Positions 18,902 to 26,922 of a stretch of 64,000 nucleotides of DNA are shown here, one piece after another. The stretch covers positions 62,001 through 126,000 of the forward strand of contig NZ_FQTY01000004.1 of assembly GCF_900128955.1 (NCBI RefSeq). Reading direction: 5' to 3'. The position numbers and the translations under genes were made by a program. Numbering within the stretch: the first letter of the stretch is position 1; each line of letters opens with the position of its first letter. Source of the DNA: Tissierella praeacuta DSM 18095. Lineage in GTDB: Bacteria; Bacillota; Clostridia; Tissierellales; Tissierellaceae. The notes under the pieces were generated by a model. It did not search any database. It was not told the origin of the DNA and saw only the letters and a program-made list of their open reading frames with translations.

Positions 18902-19828
18902 CTATCTATATTGGGATTTAATTCTTGGATCTATAAATGCATACAATAAGTCAACTAAAAGGTTAACGAAACTAAAGGTTACAGATATAAATACAACAGT
19001 TGCTAAAACCATAGGACTATCTTTCTGTCTGATGGCTTCAACCATTAATCTTCCTACTCCTGGCCATGAGAATACAGATTCAGTAAGAACTGCACCACCA
19101 AGGAGTCCTCCAAATTGTAAACCTATTACTGTGACAACAGGTATTAAAGCATTTTTTAATGCATGCTTATTTACTACCTTCTTCTCTGCAACACCTTTAG
19201 CCCTTGCAGTTCTTATATAGTCTTGTCTAATTACCTCAAGCATTGACGACCTAGTCATACGAGTAATAATTGCAGCTGAACCAACGCCTAATGCAAAGGC
19301 TGGTAAAATTAAATGTAATAAAGTTTCAGAGCCGCTTGATGGTAAAATTCTAAGTTTTACAGAGAATACTAATATCAACATTAATCCCAACCAGAATACT
19401 GGCATGGAAACCCCGATTAACGCTCCTATCATAGCTATACTATCTAATAATGAATATTGTTTAGTTGCAGAAATAATACCTACAGGAATACCTATTAATA
19501 CTGCAATAATCATAGCCGCTACAGTAAGTTTTAAAGTAGCTGGGAATCTTGCAAACACTTCATCGAAAACTGGTCTTTTAGTTGAATAAGACCTTCCAAA
19601 ATCTCCAGTTAATGCCTTAGTTATAAATCTAAAATATTGTACTATAAATGGATCATCTAATCCCATTTCTTCTCGTAAAGCTGCCACCTGTTCAGGTTGT
19701 GCACTCTCACCAAGTATAAGCCTTGCAGGGTCTCCTGGTGTAAAGTACATAATTGTAAATACTAAAAAGGTAACGCCTAATATTACTGGTATTAAAAGTA
19801 ATAATCTTCTTAAAATATATTTATGCAC
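18902..19828 (-). CDS. oppB: Oligopeptide/dipeptide ABC transporter permease (OppB/DppB)
   Basis: A 308-residue permease with six predicted spans. The start MHKYILRRLLLLIPVILGVT is diagnostic; the first span is followed by FTPGDPARLILGESA. The coupling loop is YIRTARAKGVAEKKVVNKHA and the C-terminus NLLVDLLYAFIDPRIK. The start codon is GTG behind AAGGAGGGAAAAAG. It follows oppA across a 108-nt gap with a strong hairpin, which probably lowers expression of the membrane and ATPase genes relative to the binding protein. Confidence 0.94.
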   Translation of the reverse strand: MHKYILRRLLLLIPVILGVTFLVFTIMYFTPGDPARLILGESAQPEQVAALREEMGLDDPFIVQYFRFITKALTGDFGRSYSTKRPVFDEVFARFPATLKLTVAAMIIAVLIGIPVGIISATKQYSLLDSIAMIGALIGVSMPVFWLGLMLILVFSVKLRILPSSGSETLLHLILPAFALGVGSAAIITRMTRSSMLEVIRQDYIRTARAKGVAEKKVVNKHALKNALIPVVTVIGLQFGGLLGGAVLTESVFSWPGVGRLMVEAIRQKDSPMVLATVVFISVTFSFVNLLVDLLYAFIDPRIKSQYR

Positions 19829-19894
19829 CTTTTTCCCTCCTTAATCTGATGAATATACTCTATTATTGTTTCTCGCTATCATGTTAAAGAATTA

Positions 19895-19920
19895 GAAGCG
19901 GGACATGATAGTCCCGCTTC
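19895..19920 (-). terminator. Intercistronic hairpin between oppA and oppB
   Basis: A GC-rich perfect 10-bp stem GAAGCGGGAC / GTCCCGCTTC with loop of 6, 17 nt after the oppA stop, followed by TAATTCTTT on the minus strand. It probably acts as partial terminator or 3'-end stabiliser; this is common after binding-protein genes. Confidence 0.75.
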
Positions 19921-19936
19921 ATCATAAATTGCATTC

Positions 19937-21472
19937 TTATTCTTGGATAGTTACATTGTATAATGAGTGATGTCCAGCAGGATGTAATTTAAAGCCTTGA
20001 ATTGCACTATTTTCACCAGCATTTTGAGTAGAGAAGTATAAGAATAATTGAGGAGCATCTTCTACTATTAAGTTCTGAGCTTCTTTATATGCTTCTAATC
20101 TCTTATCAGTATCTACTTCTGTCTTACCAATATCTAGTAATTTATCTACTTCTGGATTGCTATAGAAAGTTCTGTTTCCAGCATCTCCATGTTGTGAACT
20201 GTGATATAATGCATATAAACCATAGTCTGCATCACCAGTTACTGTAGTCCATCCAAGGATAAACATATCATGTTCTCCAGCTGATGTTCTGTCTAGGAAA
20301 GCACCCCACTCAACAACTTCTATTGAAGTGTCAATGCCTACTTCTTTAAGTTGAGCTTGAACCATTTCTGCTATTCTAACTCTTACTGGGTTATCGTTTG
20401 TCCATAAAGAAGTTTTAAATCCATTTTCATATCCAGCTTCTTTTAATAATTCTTTAGCTTTTTCCACATCATATGAATAACCTTCTATATCCTTGTCTGC
20501 ACCAAAAATTAAATCTGTTAAAGGTGATTTTGCCACTTCTCCTGCACCTTCAAGTGCTACGTCTATTATTTCTTGTACGTTTACTGCATAGTTAATTGCT
20601 TGTCTAACTTTTACGTTATCAAATGGAGCCTTCTTAGTGTTAAATCCTAAATATTGGCTTGAGAATGATGGGCCTTCAATTAGCTCTAATCCTTTAGCCT
20701 CTTCAACTACCTTCTTATCAATTGGTTCAACATCATAAGCTATATCAATTTCTCCAGTTTCAAGACCAACTGTTCTGTTTGTTCCTTCAGGAACATTTCT
20801 AAATATAACAGTTTTTATCTTTGCAGCACCTTTGAAATAATCATCAAATCTTTCAAGAGTAATCCTATCTCCTGATTGCCAGTCTACAACTTTAAATGGT
20901 CCAGTTCCTACTGGTTTTTGTCCATAGTCAGCACCATATTCTGTAACAGCTTTTTCATTTAATATTGAAGAAGCAGTATGAGTAAGATGAGCTAATAAGG
21001 GAGCAAACGGTTCAGAAGTAATTATTTGTACTGTATAATCATCTACAACCTTAATTTCAGTTACTGGTCCTAGAATATGTGATACAGATGGTGAAACTAA
21101 CATTCTATCAAATGTAAACTTAACATCTGAAGCTTTTAGTTCTTCCCCATTATGGAATTTTACACCTTGTGCAAGTTTGAATTCCCAAGTTAAATCATCT
21201 AATTTTTCCCATGATTCTGCCAAAGACGGAACTATCTCCATATCTTCAGTAGCAAATACTAAAGTGTTATAAATTTGTTTAGTAACTCTTGATGATGGCT
21301 GGTCGTTAGTTGCATGTGGATCCAAACTCTTAGCATCTGCACCCTGAGCAACAACTAAAGTATCCGCTGGGTTTTTTCTAGCAATTCCCTTACTTCCACC
21401 ACAAGCTGTTAAAACAAGTGATAAAACTAAAGTAAGCGTTACTAGTGATAAGATTTTCTTGTTTTTAAACAT
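19937..21472 (-). CDS. oppA: Oligopeptide/dipeptide ABC transporter substrate-binding lipoprotein
   Basis: A 511-residue SBP family 5 protein. A lipoprotein signal peptide ends LTLVLSLVLTACGG, so the mature protein is lipid-anchored at Cys24. Family motifs include TVVAQG-type start (DTLVVAQGADAKSLDPHATN), LAESWEKLDDLTWEFKLAQG and VKFHNGEELKASDVKFTFDR. Peptides are the expected ligand, though the family also takes nickel, glutathione and others. AAGGAGTGATTCA precedes ATG. It is first in the oppABCDF operon, behind a consensus promoter and a leader with two palindromes. Confidence 0.93.
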   Translation of the reverse strand: MFKNKKILSLVTLTLVLSLVLTACGGSKGIARKNPADTLVVAQGADAKSLDPHATNDQPSSRVTKQIYNTLVFATEDMEIVPSLAESWEKLDDLTWEFKLAQGVKFHNGEELKASDVKFTFDRMLVSPSVSHILGPVTEIKVVDDYTVQIITSEPFAPLLAHLTHTASSILNEKAVTEYGADYGQKPVGTGPFKVVDWQSGDRITLERFDDYFKGAAKIKTVIFRNVPEGTNRTVGLETGEIDIAYDVEPIDKKVVEEAKGLELIEGPSFSSQYLGFNTKKAPFDNVKVRQAINYAVNVQEIIDVALEGAGEVAKSPLTDLIFGADKDIEGYSYDVEKAKELLKEAGYENGFKTSLWTNDNPVRVRIAEMVQAQLKEVGIDTSIEVVEWGAFLDRTSAGEHDMFILGWTTVTGDADYGLYALYHSSQHGDAGNRTFYSNPEVDKLLDIGKTEVDTDKRLEAYKEAQNLIVEDAPQLFLYFSTQNAGENSAIQGFKLHPAGHHSLYNVTIQE

Positions 21473-21539
21473 TGAATCACTCCTTATTTTTTTTTGCTTA
21501 TTAATCGTATTAGTAGTATTTTCATATTTATAAATTTAC

Positions 21540-21579
21540 CAACAATATATATTGTTGTATGTATTTAGAAAATTCTAAA
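21540..21579 (-). promoter_or_regulatory. Two palindromes in the oppA leader (candidate operators, one CodY-like)
   Basis: CAACAATATATATTGTTG (21540-21557) is a perfect 18-bp palindrome. TTTAGAA-AA-TTCTAAA (21564-21579) is a perfect 7-bp-arm inverted repeat; on the minus strand it reads AGAATTTTCTAAATA, about four mismatches from the CodY box AATTTTCWGAAAATT. Both lie downstream of the predicted start near 21616. CodY regulation of peptide uptake is common in Firmicutes but is only inferred here. Confidence 0.45.
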
Positions 21580-21622
21580 AACACGATTATTCGCTTATAT
21601 TTGATAACTTACAACAAAGTAA

Positions 21623-21651
21623 ATTATACTATACCATTGGAAATTTGACAA
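21623..21651 (-). promoter_or_regulatory. oppA promoter
   Basis: On the minus strand, TTGTCA (21651-21646), 17-bp spacer, TATAAT (21628-21623). The leader would be about 144 nt. Confidence 0.7.
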
Positions 21652-21670
21652 CTATAAAAAAATAGAAATT

Positions 21671-21696
21671 AAGGCATTGCTCTATTCCAATGCCTT
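21671..21696 (-). terminator. Terminator of the PEP synthase gene
   Basis: Stem AAGGCATTG / CAATGCCTT with an 8-nt loop, followed on the minus strand by AATTTCTATTTTTTT, about 50 nt past the stop. Confidence 0.8.
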
Positions 21697-21744
21697 ATAA
21701 TATAGATAAATTCTATGTTATCTGATTTTTAATATTATATAAAT

Positions 21745-24096
21745 TTATATATTTCTAAGTTTTCTCAATATAATTTTTTGTTCTACTGAAGCCACTAATC
21801 TTCTTGTATAGGCAACAGTATCTGGATTAACACTCATACTGTCTATTCCCTGTTCAACAAGGAATTCTGCAAACTCTGGATATTGGCTAGGTCCTTGACC
21901 ACATATAGAAATAGTCTTTCCATATTTATGGGCTGCTTTTATAAGAATTGATATAGCTTTCTTAACTGCTTCATTTCTTTCATCAAAATATCCCATATTA
22001 TTTAATATACCTGAATCTCTATCTGCTCCCATTACAAGTTGAGTTAAATCATTACTTCCTATACTAAAGCCATCTACCATTTGTGCAAATTCTTCTGCTT
22101 CAAATACTACTGATGGTACTTCTGCCATTATCCAAATCTTAAAGTTTTTATTTTGGACTAATCCTTCTTCTGCCATTATTTCCTTTACTTTCTTTAACTC
22201 CCATGTAGTTCTTACAAAGGGTAACATTGCATATACATTGGTTAAACCAAATTCTTCTCTAACTTTTCTTAGAGCCTGGCATTCTAATCTAAACCCTTCT
22301 TCATATTCTGGTGAAATATATCTAGATACTCCTCTCCAACCTATCATTGGATTTGCCTCTATTGGTTCTACCTCATCTCCGCCTTTTAATCCCCTAAATT
22401 CATTTGTTCTAAAGTCAGACATTCTAACAACAACTGGTCTTGGATAAATTTCTCCAGCTACCATTTGAATTCCTTCAGCCATTTTATCTATCAATAATTG
22501 ACCTTGACCTGTTTTTACTAAATACATTGGATGAGCACCTATCATATTTGTAAATATAAACTCTGTTCTCATTAGACCAATACCATCTAAAGGCAAGTTT
22601 TTATATCTTCCTACTAATGAAGGTTCTCCAAGATTCATATAAATTTTTGTAGCTGTTACTGGAGATAAACTAGCTAATATTTCTTCACTTATTCCTACAG
22701 CTGTTCCATCAGATTTTTTTTCTTCTTTTTCTTCTAGTACAGTTCCCTCATAAACTACTCCCCTACTTGCATCAACTGTTACCTCTAAGCCCTCTACTAA
22801 AGTTACACTGGCATTCTTTGCTCCCACAATACAAGGTATGCCAAGTTCCCTAGATACTATGGCTGCATGACAAGTTCTCCCTCCATCGTCTGTAACTACA
22901 GCTGCAGCCTTTCTCATGGCTGGAACCATATCAGGATTTGTCATAACTGTAACTAAAATATCTCCATCTTCCACTCTTCCAATTTCAGATATATCTTTAA
23001 TATTCCTAACCTTTCCTCTACCAATTCCAGGTGATGCAGGTAAACCTCTTACAAGCATTTTTAATTCTTTTTGTTCTCTTACTTCACTCACACTAACATC
23101 TCCTTTCAAAGTCGTTATTGGTCTTGATTGTAATATATATAATTTCTTAGTATCTCTATCAAATCCCCATTCTATATCCTGATATGAACCATACATTTCT
23201 TCTATTTTAATTCCATAATTTGCTAGAACCATTATTTCTTCATCTGATAAACATTGATCATTTACTTTATCCTGTCCTAAATAATCTGCAATTTTTATTT
23301 CTTCAGTACCTACTCCATCTTTTCTTTTTACTACCATAATGTTTTTTTCTGCAATATGCTTTTCTTCAATTTTTTTTGATTTCTTATTTACTAAATATTC
23401 ATCAGGAGTAACTGTTCCAGATACAACGGCTTCTCCTAACCCCCAGCTAGCATTTATCATCATTTCATCTGTATTACTATTTACAGGATTAGCAGTAAAC
23501 ATGACTCCTGATTTTTCACTATTTACCATTTTTTGAATTACAACAGATAAAGAAACATCAAAATGCTCAAAATCTTGCTTTACTCTATAATAAATAGCCC
23601 TTGCTGTCCAAAGAGATGCCCAACATTTTCTAACATATTTAATTAATTCTTCCTCTCCACTTATGTGTAAGTAAGTATCCTGCTGACCAGCAAAAGATGC
23701 TTCTGGCAAGTCCTCTGCTGTAGCTGAAGATCTAACAGCAACTTCTGGATTTTCTAAATTAACTTTTTTGCTAAACTCTCTATAGGCAGCTATTATTTCA
23801 TTTTTTAAATCCTCTGGTATTTCTCCACAATTTATTCTATCCTGAATAGCACGACTAACATTTTGAAGCATATCAGAGTTTTCTTCATCTAACCCTCTAA
23901 TTAATTCTTTGATTATTTCATCTAACTCTGCATAATCAATAAAACGATTATATGCTCCTGCAGTTATACAAAATCCTGGTGGTACATCTAACCCTTTTTG
24001 AGTAAGTTCTCCTAAATTAGCTCCTTTACCTCCAACAACTGGAATATCATTTTTATTAATTTCATTAAACCATTTAATATATTTATATCCGTCCAT
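21745..24096 (-). CDS. ppsA: Phosphoenolpyruvate synthase (pyruvate, water dikinase)
   Basis: A 783-residue enzyme converting pyruvate + ATP + water to PEP + AMP + Pi, near the 792 residues of E. coli PpsA. The ATP-grasp domain starts VVGGKGANLGELTQKGLDVP and includes AVRSSATAEDLPEASFAGQQ. The phosphohistidine swivel has VTDDGGRTCHAAIVSRELGI with the catalytic His. The C-terminal PEP-binding barrel has GLMRTEFIF, MIGWRGVSRYI and SIGSNDLTQLVMGADRDSG. It would feed gluconeogenesis when the cell grows on amino acids, consistent with yvcK. It is monocistronic with its own promoter (ATGGCA, 17 bp, TATAAT at 24158-24130). Confidence 0.95.
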   Translation of the reverse strand: MDGYKYIKWFNEINKNDIPVVGGKGANLGELTQKGLDVPPGFCITAGAYNRFIDYAELDEIIKELIRGLDEENSDMLQNVSRAIQDRINCGEIPEDLKNEIIAAYREFSKKVNLENPEVAVRSSATAEDLPEASFAGQQDTYLHISGEEELIKYVRKCWASLWTARAIYYRVKQDFEHFDVSLSVVIQKMVNSEKSGVMFTANPVNSNTDEMMINASWGLGEAVVSGTVTPDEYLVNKKSKKIEEKHIAEKNIMVVKRKDGVGTEEIKIADYLGQDKVNDQCLSDEEIMVLANYGIKIEEMYGSYQDIEWGFDRDTKKLYILQSRPITTLKGDVSVSEVREQKELKMLVRGLPASPGIGRGKVRNIKDISEIGRVEDGDILVTVMTNPDMVPAMRKAAAVVTDDGGRTCHAAIVSRELGIPCIVGAKNASVTLVEGLEVTVDASRGVVYEGTVLEEKEEKKSDGTAVGISEEILASLSPVTATKIYMNLGEPSLVGRYKNLPLDGIGLMRTEFIFTNMIGAHPMYLVKTGQGQLLIDKMAEGIQMVAGEIYPRPVVVRMSDFRTNEFRGLKGGDEVEPIEANPMIGWRGVSRYISPEYEEGFRLECQALRKVREEFGLTNVYAMLPFVRTTWELKKVKEIMAEEGLVQNKNFKIWIMAEVPSVVFEAEEFAQMVDGFSIGSNDLTQLVMGADRDSGILNNMGYFDERNEAVKKAISILIKAAHKYGKTISICGQGPSQYPEFAEFLVEQGIDSMSVNPDTVAYTRRLVASVEQKIILRKLRNI

Positions 24097-24129
24097 TAGT
24101 ATAACCTCCTATTTAATTTTATAATATAT

Positions 24130-24158
24130 ATTATAGCACATATATCTAATTGTGCCAT
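24130..24158 (-). promoter_or_regulatory. ppsA promoter
   Basis: On the minus strand, ATGGCA (24158-24153), 17-bp spacer, TATAAT (24135-24130), leaving a leader of about 27 nt before the ATG. Confidence 0.6.
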
Positions 24159-24237
24159 ACTATATATTATTTTTTTTGAATTATTTATATTAATTTTTCT
24201 TAATATTTTACCCAGTTTTGATTCTTATATTATACAT

Positions 24238-24266
24238 AAAAAAATCCCGTTTGAAACGGGATTTTT
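24238..24266 (-). terminator. Terminator after the duplicated small hydrophobic protein gene
   Basis: Stem AAATCCCGTTT / AAACGGGATTT flanked by A and T tracts, 14 nt past the stop. Confidence 0.9.
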
Positions 24267-24279
24267 ACTTTAGGTATAT

Positions 24280-24486
24280 TTAGAAAAAGTCTTCTCCACA
24301 AAATAGTATTACTAATAAAAGGAAGAAAAATAACAGTGAATCATCATTTCTGTCATTAAAGCATCCTGAGTTACAGAATATAATAACTAATATCAGGAAG
24401 AAAAATAGCAATGAATCGTCATTACAACCTAATCTATCAAATATACCTCTACGCTCTGGTCTTACACCTAATTCTTCAGTCATCAT
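24280..24486 (-). CDS. Small hydrophobic protein with an internal duplication
   Basis: A 68-residue protein of unknown function. After a charged N-terminus (MMTEELGVRPERRGIFDRLG) come two near-identical units, NDDSLLFFFLILVIIFC and NDDSLLFFFLLLVILFC, each ending in Cys and separated by NSGCFNDR. The duplication is also visible in the DNA. Each unit is a very hydrophobic, Phe/Leu-rich span of about 14 residues, short for a full membrane helix. TATAAGGAGG gives a strong ribosome site. It resembles the tiny hydrophobic proteins found near sporulation or coat genes in Clostridia, but that is inference. It has its own terminator. Confidence 0.75.
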   Translation of the reverse strand: MMTEELGVRPERRGIFDRLGCNDDSLLFFFLILVIIFCNSGCFNDRNDDSLLFFFLLLVILFCGEDFF

Positions 24487-24563
24487 AATACCTCCTTATA
24501 TTTATTCCTCACTGTATTTTATGAAATTAGTGTTAAAGTGGTTACTATATTTTTAAGAATTAA

Positions 24564-24590
24564 AAAAACAGCAGAATATCTGCTGTTTTT
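24564..24590 (-). terminator. Terminator overlapping the stop of the second small hydrophobic protein gene
   Basis: Stem AAAAACAGCAGA / TCTGCTGTTTTT with loop ATA. The TAA stop (24591-24589) overlaps the outer stem. Confidence 0.88.
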
Positions 24591-24780
24591 AAAAAATATC
24601 ACCAAGCAGGAATAATAGTATAAGTATCCATATTATATTGCCTCCACCAAATATTCCTCCATGACCTCCACAAGGATCATGATCACATCCACAATCATCA
24701 TTACCTAATAGTAAAAGTATTAAGATAATAATTAGTATCATATTATTATTATCATCACAGCCTAACAAATTATTTAGCAT
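24589..24780 (-). CDS. Small Cys/Gly/His-rich hydrophobic protein
   Basis: A 63-residue protein of unknown function. The start MLNNLLGCDDNNNMILIIIL leads into one hydrophobic span (residues 14-26). A polar, metal-ligand-like middle CGCDHDPCGGHGG has three Cys, two His and two Asp; a second span follows (IIWILILLFLL) and the end is GDIF. Its lead-in LGCDDN resembles LGCNDD of the neighbour at 24280-24486, and both place acidic residues before Leu/Ile-rich stretches, so they may be related. The ribosome site GGAGG partly overlaps the base of a 12-bp hairpin at 24791-24828. Confidence 0.72.
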   Translation of the reverse strand: MLNNLLGCDDNNNMILIIILILLLLGNDDCGCDHDPCGGHGGIFGGGNIIWILILLFLLGDIF

Positions 24781-24790
24781 AACAAAACCT

Positions 24791-24828
24791 CCCTCAATTA
24801 GATTAATACATATTATTCTAATTGAGGG
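24791..24828 (-). terminator. Hairpin between the CYTH gene and the small protein gene
   Basis: A perfect 12-bp stem CCCTCAATTAGA / TCTAATTGAGGG with a 14-nt loop starts 8 nt past the CYTH stop. Its 3' arm runs into the GGGAGG ribosome site of the next gene, so it could both end the CYTH transcript and mask that site. Confidence 0.65.
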
Positions 24829-24835
24829 ATTTTGG

Positions 24836-25384
24836 TTACAACAAATTTTTTTCTTTTCTAAGTTCCACTATAGATTTAGTAGAAATATTTTCTTTTGGAA
24901 TATCTAACAGTTCTATTATACCTTCAAGTTCATCTTCATCATTAACTTCAATCTCCATATACGGCTCAGGATAAGTACTATCATCCCATTTGTCTAAATC
25001 AAATCTTATATTATTTAGTACATAAGAAGTTCTTTCCTTAAAACCTTCTTGAATAACATAATATCCCAATGATTTTAAAACTTCTAACATAGCATTTTTA
25101 TCGGATATATCTGTATTGATTTCAATATTTTCCCTAATTCCTTCTCTATTAATGTTTTTCTTCATAGTTAATGTAAACTTAATGTTATTGTTTAAGATGG
25201 ACCTAGCTTCTCTTATTCTTAAATAGCTATCTAGGCCATTTTGTATAAAATTTTCTTTAGAATCTATTAATGTATTTACTTGAAGTTCTTTCTCTATTAA
25301 TGTAGCACCTAAAGACCTTAATTTTGATTCCATTTCATCTAAATTCACATTTAAAACTTTCACTTCAAGTTCTTTCAATCTCAT
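24836..25384 (-). CDS. CYTH-domain protein (class IV adenylate cyclase/thiamine triphosphatase superfamily)
   Basis: A 182-residue CYTH tunnel-fold protein. The signature ExExK is present as ELEVKVL at the N-terminus, and the basic tunnel residues include SYLRIREAR and KFTLTMKK; late acidic strands are EPYMEIEVNDEDELEGI. The family hydrolyses inorganic triphosphate or related phosphates, or makes cAMP; which applies here cannot be told. The ATG at 25384 is only two bases after GGAGG, while the TTG at 25378 has eight, so the true start may be the TTG. It lies just downstream of nagB. Confidence 0.85.
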   Translation of the reverse strand: MRLKELEVKVLNVNLDEMESKLRSLGATLIEKELQVNTLIDSKENFIQNGLDSYLRIREARSILNNNIKFTLTMKKNINREGIRENIEINTDISDKNAMLEVLKSLGYYVIQEGFKERTSYVLNNIRFDLDKWDDSTYPEPYMEIEVNDEDELEGIIELLDIPKENISTKSIVELRKEKNLL

Positions 25385-25392
25385 GTCCTCCC

Positions 25393-26118
25393 TTAACCAT
25401 TATAAGCCTCTTCATCAACTATAATTGTTACATCAGGATGAAGTAGTAAAAAAGATACTGGTAATTGAGTTGTTACCTTATTATCTTTTAATAATTTCTT
25501 TATAACTGGTGCTTTTTTTATCCCACTAGCTAATAACACTATTTTTTTTGCCTTTAATATAGTACCTATTCCCACTGTTATTGCTGTTTTAGGCACTTCT
25601 TCAATGGAGTTGAAAAATCTAGAGTTTACCTCTATAGTGTTTTGAGTTAATTTAATAACAGATGTACCTATAGATAAAGCTTCATCTGGTTCATTAAAGG
25701 CTATGTGACCATTTTCACCTATTCCAAGTAATTGGATATCTATTCCACCAGCTTTACTTATCATGTCATCATACCTCTTACAGTATTCTTCTATATTTTT
25801 TGCTTTTCCATCAGGCAAATGAATATTTTTTTTATCTATATTGATATATCTAAAAAGTTCATTGTTCATAAAATAATTATAACTACTAGGATGTTCTGGT
25901 GACAAACCTACATATTCATCTAGGTTAAAAGTTTTCACTTTGGAAAAATCCAACCCTTCTTCTCTATGTGCTCTTATCATCTCTTTATACATACCAATAG
26001 GTGTACTTCCAGTAGCCAATCCTAAAACAATATCTGGCTTTCTTTCTATTGATTCTATAAATATTTTTCCAGCTACTTTGCTCATAGCTTCATAATCTTT
26101 TTCAACTAATATTTTCAT
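25393..26118 (-). CDS. nagB: Glucosamine-6-phosphate deaminase
   Basis: Converts glucosamine-6-phosphate to fructose-6-phosphate and ammonia in the cytosol. Motifs: GLATGSTPIGMYKEM, FNLDEYVGLSPEHPSSY (catalytic Asp) and LLGIGENGHIAFNEP (catalytic His). The frame extends upstream to 26169, but the ATG at 26118 (MKILVEKDYEAMS) has AAGGAG ten bases before it and matches the family N-terminus, giving 241 residues. It follows the metallophosphoesterase gene by 13 nt, with a CYTH gene after it. Confidence 0.94.
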   Translation of the reverse strand: MKILVEKDYEAMSKVAGKIFIESIERKPDIVLGLATGSTPIGMYKEMIRAHREEGLDFSKVKTFNLDEYVGLSPEHPSSYNYFMNNELFRYINIDKKNIHLPDGKAKNIEEYCKRYDDMISKAGGIDIQLLGIGENGHIAFNEPDEALSIGTSVIKLTQNTIEVNSRFFNSIEEVPKTAITVGIGTILKAKKIVLLASGIKKAPVIKKLLKDNKVTTQLPVSFLLLHPDVTIIVDEEAYNG

Positions 26119-26131
26119 ACTTTCACACTCC

Positions 26132-26815
26132 TTATAATATTTTCTTGGGGACAAAATCAATATAATCACTTGATATACAATGTATATTTATACCTTCCAC
26201 TATTCCCTCAACAGCATATTTATGTCCCCCAGAATGTAAATGTCCATATATACAGATATCTACATTATACTCTTTCATTATATCAATAAATTCATTTGAA
26301 CTAAGATCTGGGTTAAAAGGTGGATAGTGTAAAATTGCAAGAATCTTCTCTACATCTTCTTTCAAAGAATCTAAAGATAATCTTAGTCTATTTAACTCTC
26401 TATTAAACACCTTATAATCCTTTTCATCAGCAATATTGCTATCTATAGCTGACCATCCCCTAGTACCTACAATCCCAATATTATTATATATAAAACTATT
26501 ATTCTGAAGAAATTTTATTGTTTCAAGTTCAAGATTATTTAACTTTCTCAAACTATTCCACCAATAATCATGATTTCCCTTTATAATTATTTTTTCACCT
26601 GGTAACTCGTCTATTTTTAATAAATCTTCATAGGCATCTTCAAGTTTCAATGCCCATGATGTATCCCCAGCTAATAAAACTAAATCATCTTCCTTTATAA
26701 TAGATTTCCAACTATCTATTATTTTCCCCTCATGATTTATCCAATTTTCACCAAATATATCCATTGGCTTTTCACCAGTATTATCAAAATGTAAATCCCC
26801 AATAGCAAATATCAA
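26132..26815 (-). CDS. Calcineurin-like metallophosphoesterase
   Basis: A 227-residue binuclear metal phosphoesterase. The five motifs are visible: AIGDLHFD, LLAGDTSWA, IKGNHDYWWNS, ILHYPPFNP and YGHLHSGGH. The substrate is unknown; the HYPP and GNHDYWW forms match the predicted phosphohydrolases often found in Firmicutes. It starts with TTG after TGAGGTGG. It heads a small group with nagB and the CYTH gene. Confidence 0.88.
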   Translation of the reverse strand: MIFAIGDLHFDNTGEKPMDIFGENWINHEGKIIDSWKSIIKEDDLVLLAGDTSWALKLEDAYEDLLKIDELPGEKIIIKGNHDYWWNSLRKLNNLELETIKFLQNNSFIYNNIGIVGTRGWSAIDSNIADEKDYKVFNRELNRLRLSLDSLKEDVEKILAILHYPPFNPDLSSNEFIDIMKEYNVDICIYGHLHSGGHKYAVEGIVEGINIHCISSDYIDFVPKKIL

Positions 26816-26893
26816 TATACCACCTCAGTTAATCTTGTTGATGAACATTAAGTTAAAACCTAGTGTTTTCAACATATAGTTAGTTAATGTAAT

Positions 26894-26922
26894 ACTTTAA
26901 CTTAAGTTAATTAAGTTAAAGT
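26894..26922. other. Inverted repeat overlapping the YhaN-like stop codon
   Basis: ACTTTAACTTA / TAAGTTAAAGT (11-bp arms, 7-nt loop) covers the last codons and the TAA of the ATPase gene. There is no T tract, so termination is doubtful. Confidence 0.4.
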
